DNA of 64,000 bases from Larix kaempferi (lineage: Eukaryota > Streptophyta > Pinopsida > Pinales > Pinaceae). The position numbers and the translations under genes were made by a program. Under the pieces are notes generated by a model that saw only the letters and a list, made by a program, of their open reading frames with translations, was not told where the DNA came from and did no database searches. The DNA lies in assembly GCA_027924585.1 (NCBI GenBank), contig BSBM01000076.1:6731001-6795000 (forward strand), in the 5' to 3' direction. How positions within the stretch are numbered: the stretch's first letter is position 1; each line of letters opens with the position of its first letter. Of this stretch, positions 33,326-45,908 are shown one piece after another.

Positions 33326-36300
33326 TCAATATTGAGGCTTATTAGTCCCTTGACAAACTAGATTGTATTTGTCTGGAAATAAATTAAAAAACAATAAGGA
33401 TCGTAAGTATTATATATATAGAAATATATATCTTATATTTCAATATTAGTCCACAATAAAAGTGTACATCAAACAGTAATGCATCAGGCCGAATGGGCTG
33501 ACACACAAATTCCCCTTTCTTTGGAGCCAAACTATTTATTTCCTAAATATGCTAATTCTATCAATGTGAGTAATATAATTTATTTAGTTAGGTGCAAAAC
33601 TCCAATCAAGATTTCCATGTATACAATTGAATATAATCCTTTGACCTTCTACAAAAAAATGTATTTACCAGATCTGTAGTATAAATGAATTTTTCATATG
33701 AGCTTGATCTTGTTCAAGTAGAAGTAGGCCATAATGCGGTATGCAAAAGCCATTGGTATTAATATCCAGACCTCCTGCATACCACCATACAAGCCCTTGG
33801 TCTCAAAATTGGGTGAGCTCTGAAGGCTTTCACAGCCATCTGGTTCTGTGCAATCATAGATCTGATGTGGAGAGTAATGCATTTTCACCACGAAGCGAAA
33901 TCCATAGAAGACAAATGAGACATATTTCAACCATACTATGAAGACAGGCATGTATTGTCGTTAATTAAAAAAACATGGCATAGTTGGTTATTAAGTTTGA
34001 AACATCACAAATATTATAAACATCGATTCAAGGAAGAACTTGTGCCAAATTAAACAAAAGGAAAATAAATTTATGGTTGAAACAAACCTGAATGTAAAAT
34101 CCTCCAGTGATCATGAACACAAGCAAAACAATAGATGCCAAAAACCTCGTCCATTTAATATCAGGAACTGCAACACCCATCAACCCTCCAACTCCCTTCT
34201 CATTTTAATAACAAGTTTGTCAAAGCAAGGTCAGTGCATTTATTATAGAGATAAGATAACTAGGAAAACACCAAGGTTCTAAAAGTTCCATGATTAATAA
34301 AGAAAATAAAATTCTAATAGGAATTTTAGAACTCAAACGATATGATACAGAATCACAGCTTACATGAGCTGTGATGATTACTAAATATACTTCAAGCAAG
34401 TTGAGGAAAAATACTTTATGCAACTATTTTCTATTACATACTATATTTTTCTATTAGATCCTATATGAAAGACCCTACTAGTTGGATAATGTATTGTTGT
34501 AATTATTATAGTGCCACTATGCATATAATTTACATAACACATCATACTCATATAATTATAGTAGTGCCACTCTGCATATAATTTACTTCACACATCATAC
34601 TCACATCTTCTTCTCGGAGTCCCATAAGACCTTCAACTGTTTTGTTTGCAAGCAAATAAAACAATAAGCAATATCAGAGAGTTACTAGGGTATCTTTGCA
34701 ATGTTGTTGAGAACATGCAATAGCTTGAGCGAAGTGGATGAATCAAGGCCTGATGTGGGTTCATCTAACAATAGAAAGGATGGATCCACTAGTATTTTGC
34801 AGGCAATACAAGTCCTCTTCTTCTCCCCTCCAGAGACACCACGCAAAAGGTATCCACCAACTATTGCATTTTGGCATCTGGTGAATGTGAAATGAATAAA
34901 CATTAAGCTACAACATATGTTTTCAGTTGTGAACAACTTCCCATGTATACATATTTTATTTGTGTATGGAAAGTTGATGTTGTAGTTATATTTGATTCCT
35001 TCACCTTCCAATCTTATCATGTCTAGTAGCTACACAGATTAATAAACTGAAGATACCTTTCCAAGCAAAGACTTTGAAGTGTTGTCTCTACTTTTGCAAG
35101 CTTTTGTTGTTTGCTCATATTACAAGGAACCCTCAACTTGGCAACAAAAATAAGTGTTTCATAAATTGTTAACTTGTCGTATATTATGTCCTCTTGTGTT
35201 ACAAATCCTATCCTGCAAACCAAGTTTTCAATCGGACTAATCCTGCAGATCATTGTAACTCTTCAATGACCTAGTCCTTAGCAGATTATAGTAAATGTAT
35301 AGTTATATAGCTAAACACTTGCTAAATTTATGCTCTAGTTGACTTGAATAGATCTTTGATTACTTCTATTTATGGCCTTGAAATATATTGGTCAACCTAA
35401 GTAATCTTACAAGGAAATTGTTTTATATTCTCACTTCCTAAAAGCATTTGCAATGAATTGAAAGAAACACTTCATTCCTTTGAACTACAAGAAAACATAC
35501 ATAGGATTTATGCTCAATTCTTGACCATGTTTGTTTAAAACTACCATCTAAGCTTTTCTATGAAGTTTTAATATATAAATAACATTTGAACTTCTACTGA
35601 CCTTGTGTTTAGGGCATTGTTGTAAGGAACCCTGTTATATGTTAAAGAACTAGTCAACTTACCTTCAATTCTTCCTCCAATAATTTTGAGTAATGTCGTT
35701 TTTCCGCTGCCTGAAGGCCCCATTAATGCCAGAATTAGCTTTAGATTTGACATACCCTATGATTCCATTAAGAATTTTCTTCCGATCTGTCTGTTTCTTC
35801 AGCACCCTTCTAATGCCTCTCGTGTGATTCCATTTGAAACCCTGTGCAAATTTATATCGCACCGTGCATTCCAGGTCCGTAAATTGTCAAACATCATGGT
35901 TAGGCCTGTATTTTCTAGATAGATTTAAAGCAAACAAGACAAGAGTTGAAGGGCTACAAGCTACCTTAACAGAGATTGGGAGCAGGAAATCAGAACTTAA
36001 TTTTTCCTCTGCAAATGCATTCCAAGTGGCCAATCTATAGCATTTCAATTTTGCAAAAGAAATGTTTTATAAAGAGTACAATTTAATATTTATGCATTCC
36101 TGATTTTCTAAAACTCCTCCATGGCACAACAATGGTTTGAAAACTACAAAAACTCTAGAAGAGAACTAATGAAAACCTCGCTTCACATCATTATGATGGT
36201 AGGAGACTAAAGAGAAAAAATGCTTCATAAAATTAAGATTGCAAAAACAAAAGTCAAACATAAAACACAACCAGCGGAATATTAAATTGTCTCGTCATGA

Positions 36301-36465
36301 TAAAGAAAAAAAGGATGGGAATATGACTAACCATATAACAATATCATCCTCATCAAGGCTTCGATTTTTCTCCACGTATGCATTCCTTCTCCAACACGTG
36401 TATTTTGATTAGGAAATTCACCTCTTGGATATTCCCAATCCATGGGTAGAGATGGATCATATTTC
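33326..36465 (-). repeat. Segmental duplication, copy 1 (contains ABCG pseudogene 1)
   Basis: Direct homology to 45908-52125, interrupted there by E5. The first 200 bases compared by eye are about 95% identical. The right end of homology is near GGATATTCCC (36440) and GGATATTGCT (52125). A block of about 50 bp containing GCATATAATTTAC is tandemly doubled in both copies (34490-34600 and 47620-47735), so that small duplication is older than the large one. Confidence 0.85.
33694..35916 (-). pseudogene. ABCG (WBC) half-transporter pseudogene, copy 1
   Basis: Minus-strand exons in order: N-terminal FTDLEC..RKKILNGI (about 35916-35760); Walker A GPSGSGKTT (35755-35602, donor GT after 35602); Q-loop exon RIGFVTQEDIIYDK (35212-35057); signature VSGGEKKR and Walker B LLLDEPTSGLD (34877-34690); remnant of the H-loop exon, IIITTIHYPTSRVFH (about 34525-34470); a membrane segment LLEVYLVIITAH (about 34420-34364); GGLMGVAVPD..ITGGFYIQ (34195-34088); and the C-terminal exon ending YFYLNKIKLI (about 33960-33694). 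Intact family members move lipids, hormones or terpenoids across membranes as dimers. Here a frameshift separates the N-terminal strand from Walker A, the H-loop exon breaks after FHI, and the exons for most membrane helices are missing. It is dead, although the nucleotide-binding motifs are still intact. Confidence 0.9.
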
Positions 36466-38700
36466 CCACGTTGGAACTAACGCAATCACTAGTCCGTTTC
36501 ATGCGAATTATTGGATGCTAGGAGGGCTGACATAGGATGTGTTCTTTTAAAAACTAACTTTATGAACCATCTTAAATAATGGATAAAATTAATGTATGTT
36601 AATCGGTGAAGGAACGAAGCAAAGAAACATACTGCATCAATGTTCAAACGTCCCAAACAAGATATGCCATTATCATTTTCATTTTACACATTTTCCTGAT
36701 ATGCCAAGAAACAAACTACATCATTTTACACATTTTCCTGACCACATTTCTGGTCAGATTTTTGAAAGTCATTATGGTCATTTAGTAAATGCACCAACAT
36801 AAACCAAGTCGACCTCAACTCTCTATATGTTAAGGTTTATAAATAAGTTATCATAATTTTGTATTTCATGCAAATCAAAACTTTGGTCATTCATAAATTT
36901 AGGTTTCTAAATAAGTTCTCAAAAGAACACAGTTTTGAAAACAATTGTGTGGAATTAAATAATTCATTCGTTATTATGTTTATGTTGATGTGGATAAATT
37001 CACTCAAATAAATATTTGTTTTTCATAATTGAGAATGTAGAATCTAACAACCATGACTAAGTGCAAGTATGGGGCCTCTTAAGTAACAATGAGATGAAAA
37101 AGAAAACAAAAGTTGAGCAATAATGAAGAATGGAAACACTTTCTCTCTTTTCAAAACTAAAGGGGTAGGGTATATACATCTCAGTAATTTTAAAATTCAA
37201 ATAGGGGAAGGGTTCCCTCATGCCACAAACAAGGGGTTGCATGCACCGATTTGTTGTGGCTTGGCCATAACCTTAAAATTAAAGTATAATTATATAATAT
37301 ATATGTGTGTGAGTGAGATATGAAATTTGTAAGTTAAGATTTTTGTCATTTATCACACATGGCCCTTTCTCATTATTCATCCATGGTGTAGTTTTATTTT
37401 ATTAATAGACCCAATGCAAATTGTCGTATACTACATCATAGTTAACATCATAGATTTATGAGGTAATAATGGTTAGTGGGATCTTCATTTATGCTTTTCT
37501 AAGAAAATATTAAATACATTTTGCATTGTCATTTATTTAGTTAGGTGCCTTAATATGGGATATTGCACTGTGGAACTAAATTCAAGTGGGCATGCCATGT
37601 AACTTAAGAACTCACGAGCCAACTCTATAGGTGACTAAACACTCTTTATAAGTTTGAAATGTTTTTATGTGTTATATTTTTCCGAGGCAAGAGAGTTTCT
37701 CATCCTAATCAAATTGAAACACGTGCAGTGGAGATCATGGTTGTTTGATGAAATCATGTAAAAAATGTAAGTACATTGAAATTGACAAAAAAATTACTCC
37801 TACTTTTCCTAGCAAAATAAGAGGGGAAATGATGCCTATTGCACTTATAGAAGCATGTACGACCTCTTTTTTTATCATTCCATTAATTTTCAAAAGAAAT
37901 AAAGAAAATGGCCTAAATATTATCCTTTTAAACATTTTTTGAAGTAGATATTGAAAATATGCATTTCGGAGTTAGTTTGATTTTGAAAGATAACCTTATA
38001 GGAATGTGTGTTATATTTAAATGTTTAAATAAGTCTCTTCCTTTTCTTTTGAAAATTATAGTAGTTTCAAGACTTGCATTGCTTCATTTGAAAGAACAAA
38101 TAAATGTGCATACTACATTTGTTAATTTATTTACTTATTTTAGCAAGTTTGAATCCAAAAACATCATTAGAGTTCACTCCACGTCCTTTGTTGAGTAGTT
38201 AATAACCACTAAAAGAAATATAATTTGAAAGAATTTGACTTGTTTGAGGATAGCCATGAACAGTGTCAAATTTTTAGGTGGAGGAGTTGTGTTAAATAGA
38301 TAGAAGTTCTCTCAACATTTCGATCCCTACCATCAAATAATCCTCTAATCAAAGCCTGAATTGATGCCCAATGTTCATAAATACTAGAATCTTCACTGGT
38401 CGACTAGAAATGTAGTTGTCTAGGTTAAGAATGATGAGGCTATGAGTTCTTTAGGAAAAAATAATATATAGATATAGTATACGGGAGATTAGGGTTAACT
38501 AATGTCTTTATTTAAAGTATTTTTATTTATATTATTAATTTTTATATTTATAAGTATTTTTATTATAAGTATTCTTAATTATAATTTTATTTTTATTATT
38601 ATAATTATTTTTAATTTACTATTTAAGGATTATATTTAATAATTAGATAAATAATATTAGTGATTAAGGATGGGACAAGTTAATGGCACCTTATGATGTT

Positions 38701-38797
38701 ATAATTAATTAGTATGCTTAGACTTAATAATTAATTAGAATATTTAATAATTATTAAATATCCTAATTAATTATAACTAAATCATACTAACTAATTA
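38701..38797. repeat. AT-rich inverted repeat (palindrome)
   Basis: The inner 40 bases (38731-38770) are a palindrome with one mismatch in 20 pairs and no loop. The arms continue outward imperfectly, with TTAGTATG at 38710 mirrored by CATACTAA at 38783. It could be a MITE-like hairpin or simply an AT-rich palindrome. Confidence 0.6.
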
Positions 38798-39407
38798 AAA
38801 GTCAATGTGGCTATTAAATATTTAGGAGTTTTCAAGGTTAATTAATATTACAAAGAATTGAGTCAAATTAATTAAAGTTATTGTTCAATTGTAAAAAATT
38901 TAATTAAGTCCTAAATATTAATTACTATATTTTATATTTTATAGTCAAGATCCTAAGGGTTAAAGACTTTTAGGGACTATGTTACTAAGTATTTGGGAAG
39001 AAGATGTTTGCTTGTTTATTTTTAGGGAGTGAATGATAGGTTTCCAAGAGTCATTACATTTAATTTCATCATCCCTATTAAGGCAATCTTGGTTAATGTT
39101 AATTTCGATTTTCTCCCTAACCTTTCATTTTTCCAAGTTATCCTCTCTAGCTATGATTTTGGCTTCTTCCAAGCAAATATGGTGATGAGTCAAGTGTGAA
39201 AAGGACTCGAGCTAAAAGCAAGTGTAATTAATATCTTAGTAACCAAGGCCCTTAGAATCTCAAATAAGGATCACATTAAGCAAGAGATGGAGCACCTAGC
39301 CACTTTGTTTGAAGAGAATGGGTATGATAATAATCAGTTCAAAAAGTAGTTGCAAAGGTCAAGATAAAAATGAGAATTATGAGATGATCCTCAAACTAGG
39401 TATCATA

Positions 39408-39410
<3 letters not shown>

Positions 39411-39463
<53 letters not shown>

Positions 39464-39476
39464 TAGATATATATAG
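39411..39476. repeat. Compound microsatellite (TA)n(GA)n
   Basis: Alternating AT for about 30 bases, then AG for about 22, then a short ATAGATATATATA tail. Confidence 0.9.
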
Positions 39477-39605
39477 GAAACAAATGGTACACCAACCAAC
39501 CATTAAATTATAATTAAGGTCCTAGCCAACAAATAAAGACAATAGTAATATAATAATAGAAAATTAATGTCACAATATATAGGGCTTAACATGCAAGTGT
39601 TGTCT

Positions 39606-40028
39606 TCAACACTTGGTTAACATTGGATGTTTCTGCATGAAGAACTCATCTTCCCATGTCACCTCTTCTGGTGGAAAGTTCTTCCACTTGATGAGGTACT
39701 CAGTAATTGCTCAATTTTGCAATTGCTTGATCCTTGTGTTAAGGATTGTATCATGTTCTATTATTAATTTCCCTTCTTGATCAATCTCTTTTAAAACAGT
39801 TTGGACTAAGATCTTGTCACCAATTCTAGTTTTCTTCGGATTTGTGGCAGATGAATTTTTTTCTTCAATGATTTTTTTGAAATGCGAATGGCCAAGTGTC
39901 GATTCATAGTCAAAAGCCACAATCAAAGAAACCCTGAAAACTATTACACAATGTCTAAAAAGAAATTTGTGGCCAAGGGACGAGATCATAAATTTGGCTC
40001 TACTACCAATGAAACAAACAAAGTTCAT
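39606..40028 (-). pseudogene. Orphan Ty3/gypsy pol C-terminus with chromodomain
   Basis: On the minus strand the frame from about 39870 reads TRIGDKILVQTVLKEID, then EHDTILNTRIKQLQN, a TGA stop at 39711-39713, and then ITEYLIKWKNFPPEEVTWED before the true stop at 39606-39608. The last part is a clear chromodomain (aromatic-cage region and TWED). Upstream the frame to 40028 is open but unrecognised. No RT, LTR or purine tract could be assigned nearby. It differs from E4's chromodomain, so it is a separate chromovirus remnant. Confidence 0.75.
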
Positions 40029-43000
40029 TTAAATTTATGAACATAGTTCATCTACTGAATGTTGAATATAAGAAGGATAACATGTTAAAGTCCATAAAGA
40101 ACAATTATATAATAATTGAGTAATGGATCAATATACTAGTATATGCATTGAAATGCCGCTATGGATGATAGGTCATGTCCCTTCATCAAGATGTGACACT
40201 TCATTAATTATTATTATTATTATTATTTATTAGTTTATGTTTATTTTAAGTATATTTATGATCATTACATCTGACTATAGTTTTCAATTAAATATTCCAA
40301 GTTTGTGTTTTATTGATACTTGAAAAGTAAATTTTCTTGGGGGTGGGAAAAGGAGGAGAAAAAGTGGGGTAGTAATTTTTGTTTCTTTGGGATGACTCTT
40401 GCACTCTATGTGCCCTACTTAGATAATCTCCATTTTTTCCATCAAGGTGATTGTTGCAAACACAATGGTTGATTTTGATAACTCTTCAAAAACTCTCAAG
40501 TATGGTACTAGAGGAACCTAATGATGAATTTATTTCTTTGGGGATATTATATTTGAAGCATCATGTTGAGATTGCTTTGTTGCAAGGTATTATTGCCTAG
40601 TTGCATAATGCTAATGGAGCAAGTTGTTTCCTTACATGAAACTAACCTTTGACTACAAGATGAAGCCCCTTTGACTACAAGTTGAAATCAATTTTTCACA
40701 CTATACTCTTTTTTTAACATCATAAGAAATCTCTACACTTCAAACTAACAATGTCCTAACAAAATGAATCCCTAAACAATTTTAATGATGGCTTATGTCT
40801 ATAGTTGGTTGAAAAGGAAAAATCCACTTATACAATGTACAACCTCAATAAAAATCTTATCCAAGCAGTATGTGAACTTAAGTACTAAAGGTGATTTTGA
40901 AGCTTGCTTTAGCAACTTCGAAACTTATTTGAAATAAATCATATTATTGTTATTGGTCTTTCTAAAACATATAATGGATATGTTAAGAGGTGAACACTAG
41001 TATTAATGAGTGGAAGGAAACCTTGAACATCAGGTATCATAAAATCATGAATGAATTATTTAAGGAGATACTTGGATATTGCACTATTTTGCAATGGCTT
41101 CTCATGCATTGGTGGTTATTCATGTATAGTGTTCTCTTAATTTTGAGAAACATTAAAATTCTGAGTTCCAAATTGCTTCACTAGATGGTTTATATCAGTG
41201 ATGGTCTTGATAAAAATGGACATTGAATTATCACTCCTGTTGTTCCTAAGATGAGACTAGTGCCTATGCTCCTTCCATGTTTTGAGAATTCATCTCTATA
41301 TGCAAGCTCTGTGAGATCTTAATCACTTTTTCTTCAAAAACCCAAGGGTTGCATTGTCTAATGATTTGTCGAAACTTAAACTTAGAAACCATACCCTACA
41401 CCTCATGTTCATCCAACACCAAATGTTATCCACATATATGTAGTAAATGCATCCTAGTAATGATAAGATGCATTTATTACTCTACGTCTATGGATCAACA
41501 TTTCTATTGGTAGTTCTTAGAAACATTTAGTTAAAAAATGTAAATTGCAAAATTACGAATCAATTATTATAGAAACCTTTAGTTAAGAAATGTAAATGGA
41601 AAAATTGTGGATGAATGCAAATTATTAGGGACTAATTATGGTTGTACTAAGCATAGTTTGAAGCAATGTTTAAGTACTTGAATATCAATTATTAGAACTA
41701 AATGTGGTTTGAATAAAAACTGGTTGTGGCAACTTTCAACTTGTAAGTACTTGTTTGATGACTTCATAGCTCATGTGAATATGCCTAGGGAAAAAAACAA
41801 TCTTGGAAAAAAAATTTGAAGTTTTATTTGGGATGAAGCTCAAAGACAATTTATGTAAGTAAATAGTATGTCAACGACAACAGAGCTCAATTCTATGTAA
41901 AAAAATTCCCAAAAATTGATACAAATATCATTTTCCATTATGTGTGGAGAAGATGACTTCAAATTTATTGACACACCCCTTGTGGCCTAAAAATAGAGAT
42001 CAAGCTTTGAATCTCAAAAGTGAATCCTGCAATAGTATTTGAAAATGTGCATAATGTTCAATTTATGTAAGTAAATGATATGTCAAAGACGATAGAGTCC
42101 AATTGTATGGACAGGATATACCTAAATTAAAACGTGTTGGGTTTTCTTACCTATTGTCCTTATATGGGCTAAGTTAAACATTGAAGTAAGTTGAAATAGA
42201 ATGAAATCGTTTACTTAGTTTTTAAATTTAAATGTAAATCCCTACAAGAAATTCTATGAACAAATAGAGATTAGAAAAATTCGGAAAGACATAAAATAAC
42301 CATGGGTCTAAAACTTACGCCCGTGAACTTTATTAGTACCCTTGACTAACAACCTCCAGATGAAACTAGCCTTACAAACCCCTTCTCTCTTGTAAGTAAA
42401 ATCAATGTTATTGGACAAAATGAGAGCATGTATCAAAGAGAGAAAACCCTTCTTGAATGGCGTCACTGAAGTCTTTCAGGGCCAACGAATATATTCCATT
42501 CTCTTTTGAGAACCTACAAGGTTAATAACTAAATAAAAAATAGCATAAATCAATTGCCTATCAAATATGTAATTCAACCAATTTAGTGTATTAGGAAGAA
42601 ATCTTCTACAATTGGGAAATATATTGCCAATTCACAAAAACTAGAGAATGATACTCTTGCAACCTCATAATGATAAAGATATTGCACATGAGGCATATTG
42701 ATTAACTCCTCTAGTTAGAAGAATAATAAAATTCATTTATCCAAAAGCAAACCTGACTTGGTTAAGACTTTGCAGTGAACAATTAGTTCAATTCTGCATA
42801 CCATTTAAGTAGATGGGCATAGCTTCATATGATTTTGTTAAGTAGACCCAGAATAGAAAATTAATAGCATTGATTGGGAGTAAAACAACACTTTATCCAA
42901 AAAGAATTGATAATGGCATAACCATTTCAAGATTGAAAGATCCGTTATCTAGTTTTGGAAATGAGAAAAACAAGGTAGATGACTACGAGGAAATAATGGT

Positions 43001-45907
43001 TTACGATATGGATATAAACTAACCCAAGATGAAAAAAACAAAATGCTCTATTGGAAAATAGTGTATCCATGTAGACGATACTTGGGATGAGATTCACAGC
43101 ATGAAATAACTCCTCTTATAAATTAGGTCAAGCCAATGTAGAAGTAGCATATAGTCAATTCTAGAGAAACATTAAGCATCATGCACATAACAAAGTAGCA
43201 TTCAGTCAAGTCAATATATTAGGAATAGGGTTACACAACTATGGATGGTTGGAACCATAAATGGACCGAATTCCGGAGGGAAAAGGAAGATGGCTAATAA
43301 ACATAGCAGGAAAAAGACATCATAGACATTTCGGATGAGAAAGTCTATGAAGTGAGTCCATCGATAAATAAATTAAGCTTTGTCGAGACCCAGAGAAACA
43401 TTAGGAATCATGTTAGAGATAAAGAGTGAGGAATGAGTTAATAAGTAGATAAAATTTATTTTTTCCTAAATTTAATAGACATTTTGCCAAAAGTTACATA
43501 TCCACTGGATTGATAAAAACTTTGACCATAAAATTTTGTTTTTGATTTTGATTCATTTTAATAAATTTTACAAAACCATATATATATAAATATTGTATAT
43601 ATATATATATATAATCACTTCATTCTCAGAGACCTTAACAGACACAGATGCATTTTATGAACTAATTATCTACTTCCTCTCCAAAAAAGGTATTTTTCTA
43701 GACATTTCAGGCTTTCAAACCCATCTGATGCCACTCAGTGTAAGTCTGTACAGACGTGCTACACAAGATATCAATTATGCCATGTATGTTGATTAATATT
43801 TCTGTAAGTTCTAATTTAACCACCAGATCAAATATAATATATATCAGTTTTAAAGAACGAATTCAGTATATGGAAAACACTAAAATAAACTGGAACCTAA
43901 CCCCATCCAATATTACGATTCCATCCTCTTAATAGCCATGTCAAGGTAAGGGAATCAATAATCTATTTCAGACAAAAAATTCAAGCATCCACAACAAGAA
44001 CAAAAGAAAAAGGAAGATCATAATAGGCCAAAGAGATGTGAAAACCACGATCTCTAAAGAGAAGAAAATGCATGGTATATCCTTCATTCAAAATGGCTTT
44101 GACATTTTCATTTTATTTCGAATAAGTCAAGTAATAATCTAAATTTAACATAGTTCCAAGTGAGTAAGAGCAAGTATGAATTTATGACTTATTTGATAGT
44201 TCCAAGAGTAAGTATGAATTTATGACTTATTCATTGACCAATCCAAAGAACCTCATTTCCTTTTAAAATTACAAGGCCCCAAGTTTCAAGCAGTTTATTT
44301 TGCATCTGATTCATTCTCGTTGGTCTAAGTTTCAAGCAGTTTATTGTGCATCTAATTCATTCTCATTGTTCCATATAAGTATAGAAGTACAAAAGATAAA
44401 CAACTTTTTGTTTGGATTCATAAACAATAAACAATAAATGTTTCTTTTTTCTAAAATGTAAAGGAGAATAGAAGCATAAATAATGCACTGTGAATTTATG
44501 TACTGTGCATAAACTGAATTCAAAAGATGGGCATTGAGAATCTACCTACACCGAAAATACCATATGATGAACATTATCTTTACAATATTAAGTAAAATTG
44601 ATATAATAATCTCTGAAGTTTGTAATTCCTCAATTAAAATTATTCAGAAGAGTAAATCTGCAAATTCATTAACCTTGATAAGTACATCACAATTTAATAT
44701 ATATCTGATATGCCATGGACAAATACTGAATATAGTGTATCCTCTATTGTCTAAACCAACAAGAGATGGCTATGTAGAATTCTTAACTATAGGCCCTCCC
44801 AGCAAACAATGAAAACAACAAAAATATATGCCAATGGATATGAAAGACTAACGCAACAATTTGTTAATCTACAAGCGATAAGTCAAAAGATAACTTCACT
44901 GGCTCAAAGATGTCCATGCAATTTTCAGAGACAATCTCCTATCTAAAGTACTTGATTAAAAGTTAACCCACAAACTTTCATCTGTCTTGCCAACCTTTCC
45001 AGGATGCATAAACCTTATAGACCAATTATAATGTTTCAATAAGCTTACTTAGTTCATAGACATGTTTAGAGCATAGTATCATAATTCGTCCGTATTGGCA
45101 TTTCATGTACAGAAATTTGGAACAAATTTGAATTCGCAGAATATTCGGTGTAAGTCTAATACAAATACAGATTCTTACCAATGGAAAATTAAAGTTTGAA
45201 AACCAATTTAAAAAGAAACAAACTTAAACACTATAAAACATAATTACCATTAAATGTATACTTTCTTATTAAAATATTTATTAATAACTAGTTGCCGTCA
45301 CTCACACTTGCCATATGGCAGGTTGTTGAAATTATATTTTTTTGTTTTTTAAATATATTTGATTTTATTATATAAATTCCTATGTACATTTATCGTATAT
45401 TTTTTAATACTCGATTAAAAAATATTATATATAAGCAGTCTACTTCCATATTTTATTTGTACTAGATTTTTTCATTACGTATTGTTTCCATATCGAATCG
45501 TATTTGTATCCGTATTCGTACTCGAATTATGCTACTATGGTTTAGAGATCAGTAACAAGGATGCTTGAGATAAAAGGAATGGTGTATATGCAATATTTCT
45601 TAACGTCATACTGTCAGACTTTTTGTGTATCAATTATAAGTTATAACTTGTATTTAGCGATATTGTAATTGTCATCGCAATCATTCCAAGATAACACTAG
45701 ACCACAGTTCAACAAATTTTAACTGAAATTTTTAATCCTAATATAACGTTTAGAAAATCATAACACTTAAATAGGATTTAATTCACTACCAAAATAAATC
45801 TCTACAAGCTTCCAAGCCTATTTTTGTCAACATTGAGATCATTATACTTGCTAGAAGCATCTCTAGTTTTTTCAACAATGAGATAATCGTACTTGCTAGA
45901 AGTATGC
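40029..45907. other. Intergenic, AT-rich; no gene recognised
   Basis: About 5.9 kb without a supported gene. Open frames such as 40990-41184 and 44534-44812 have no known motif. It contains a TA microsatellite near 43578-43615 and three tandem duplications of about 45 bp (near 44150-44236, 44283-44376 and 45822-45908), the last ending where the ABCG duplication starts. Confidence 0.55.
43578..43615. repeat. TA microsatellite
   Basis: Two TA runs separated by AATATTG. Confidence 0.85.
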
Positions 45908-45908
45908 T
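45822..45908. repeat. Tandem duplication, two units of about 45 bp
   Basis: Units share AACA(T/A)TGAGAT followed by CTTGCTAGAAG. The second unit ends at the left edge of the ABCG copy-2 homology. One of several short duplications of similar size here, consistent with replication slippage or repair. Confidence 0.75.

Larger units (their letters stand above)
36466..39599. other. Intergenic, AT-rich; no gene seen
   Basis: Short open frames on both strands have no recognisable content. It includes a tandem duplication of about 45 bp near 36660-36740 (CATTTTACACATTTTCCTGA twice), an AT-rich inverted repeat at 38701-38797 and a microsatellite at 39411-39476. Confidence 0.6.

Noticed and set aside
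39411-39476. TA/GA run as a possible origin or regulatory GAGA element
   Set aside because: A plain compound microsatellite with no adjacent gene to regulate.
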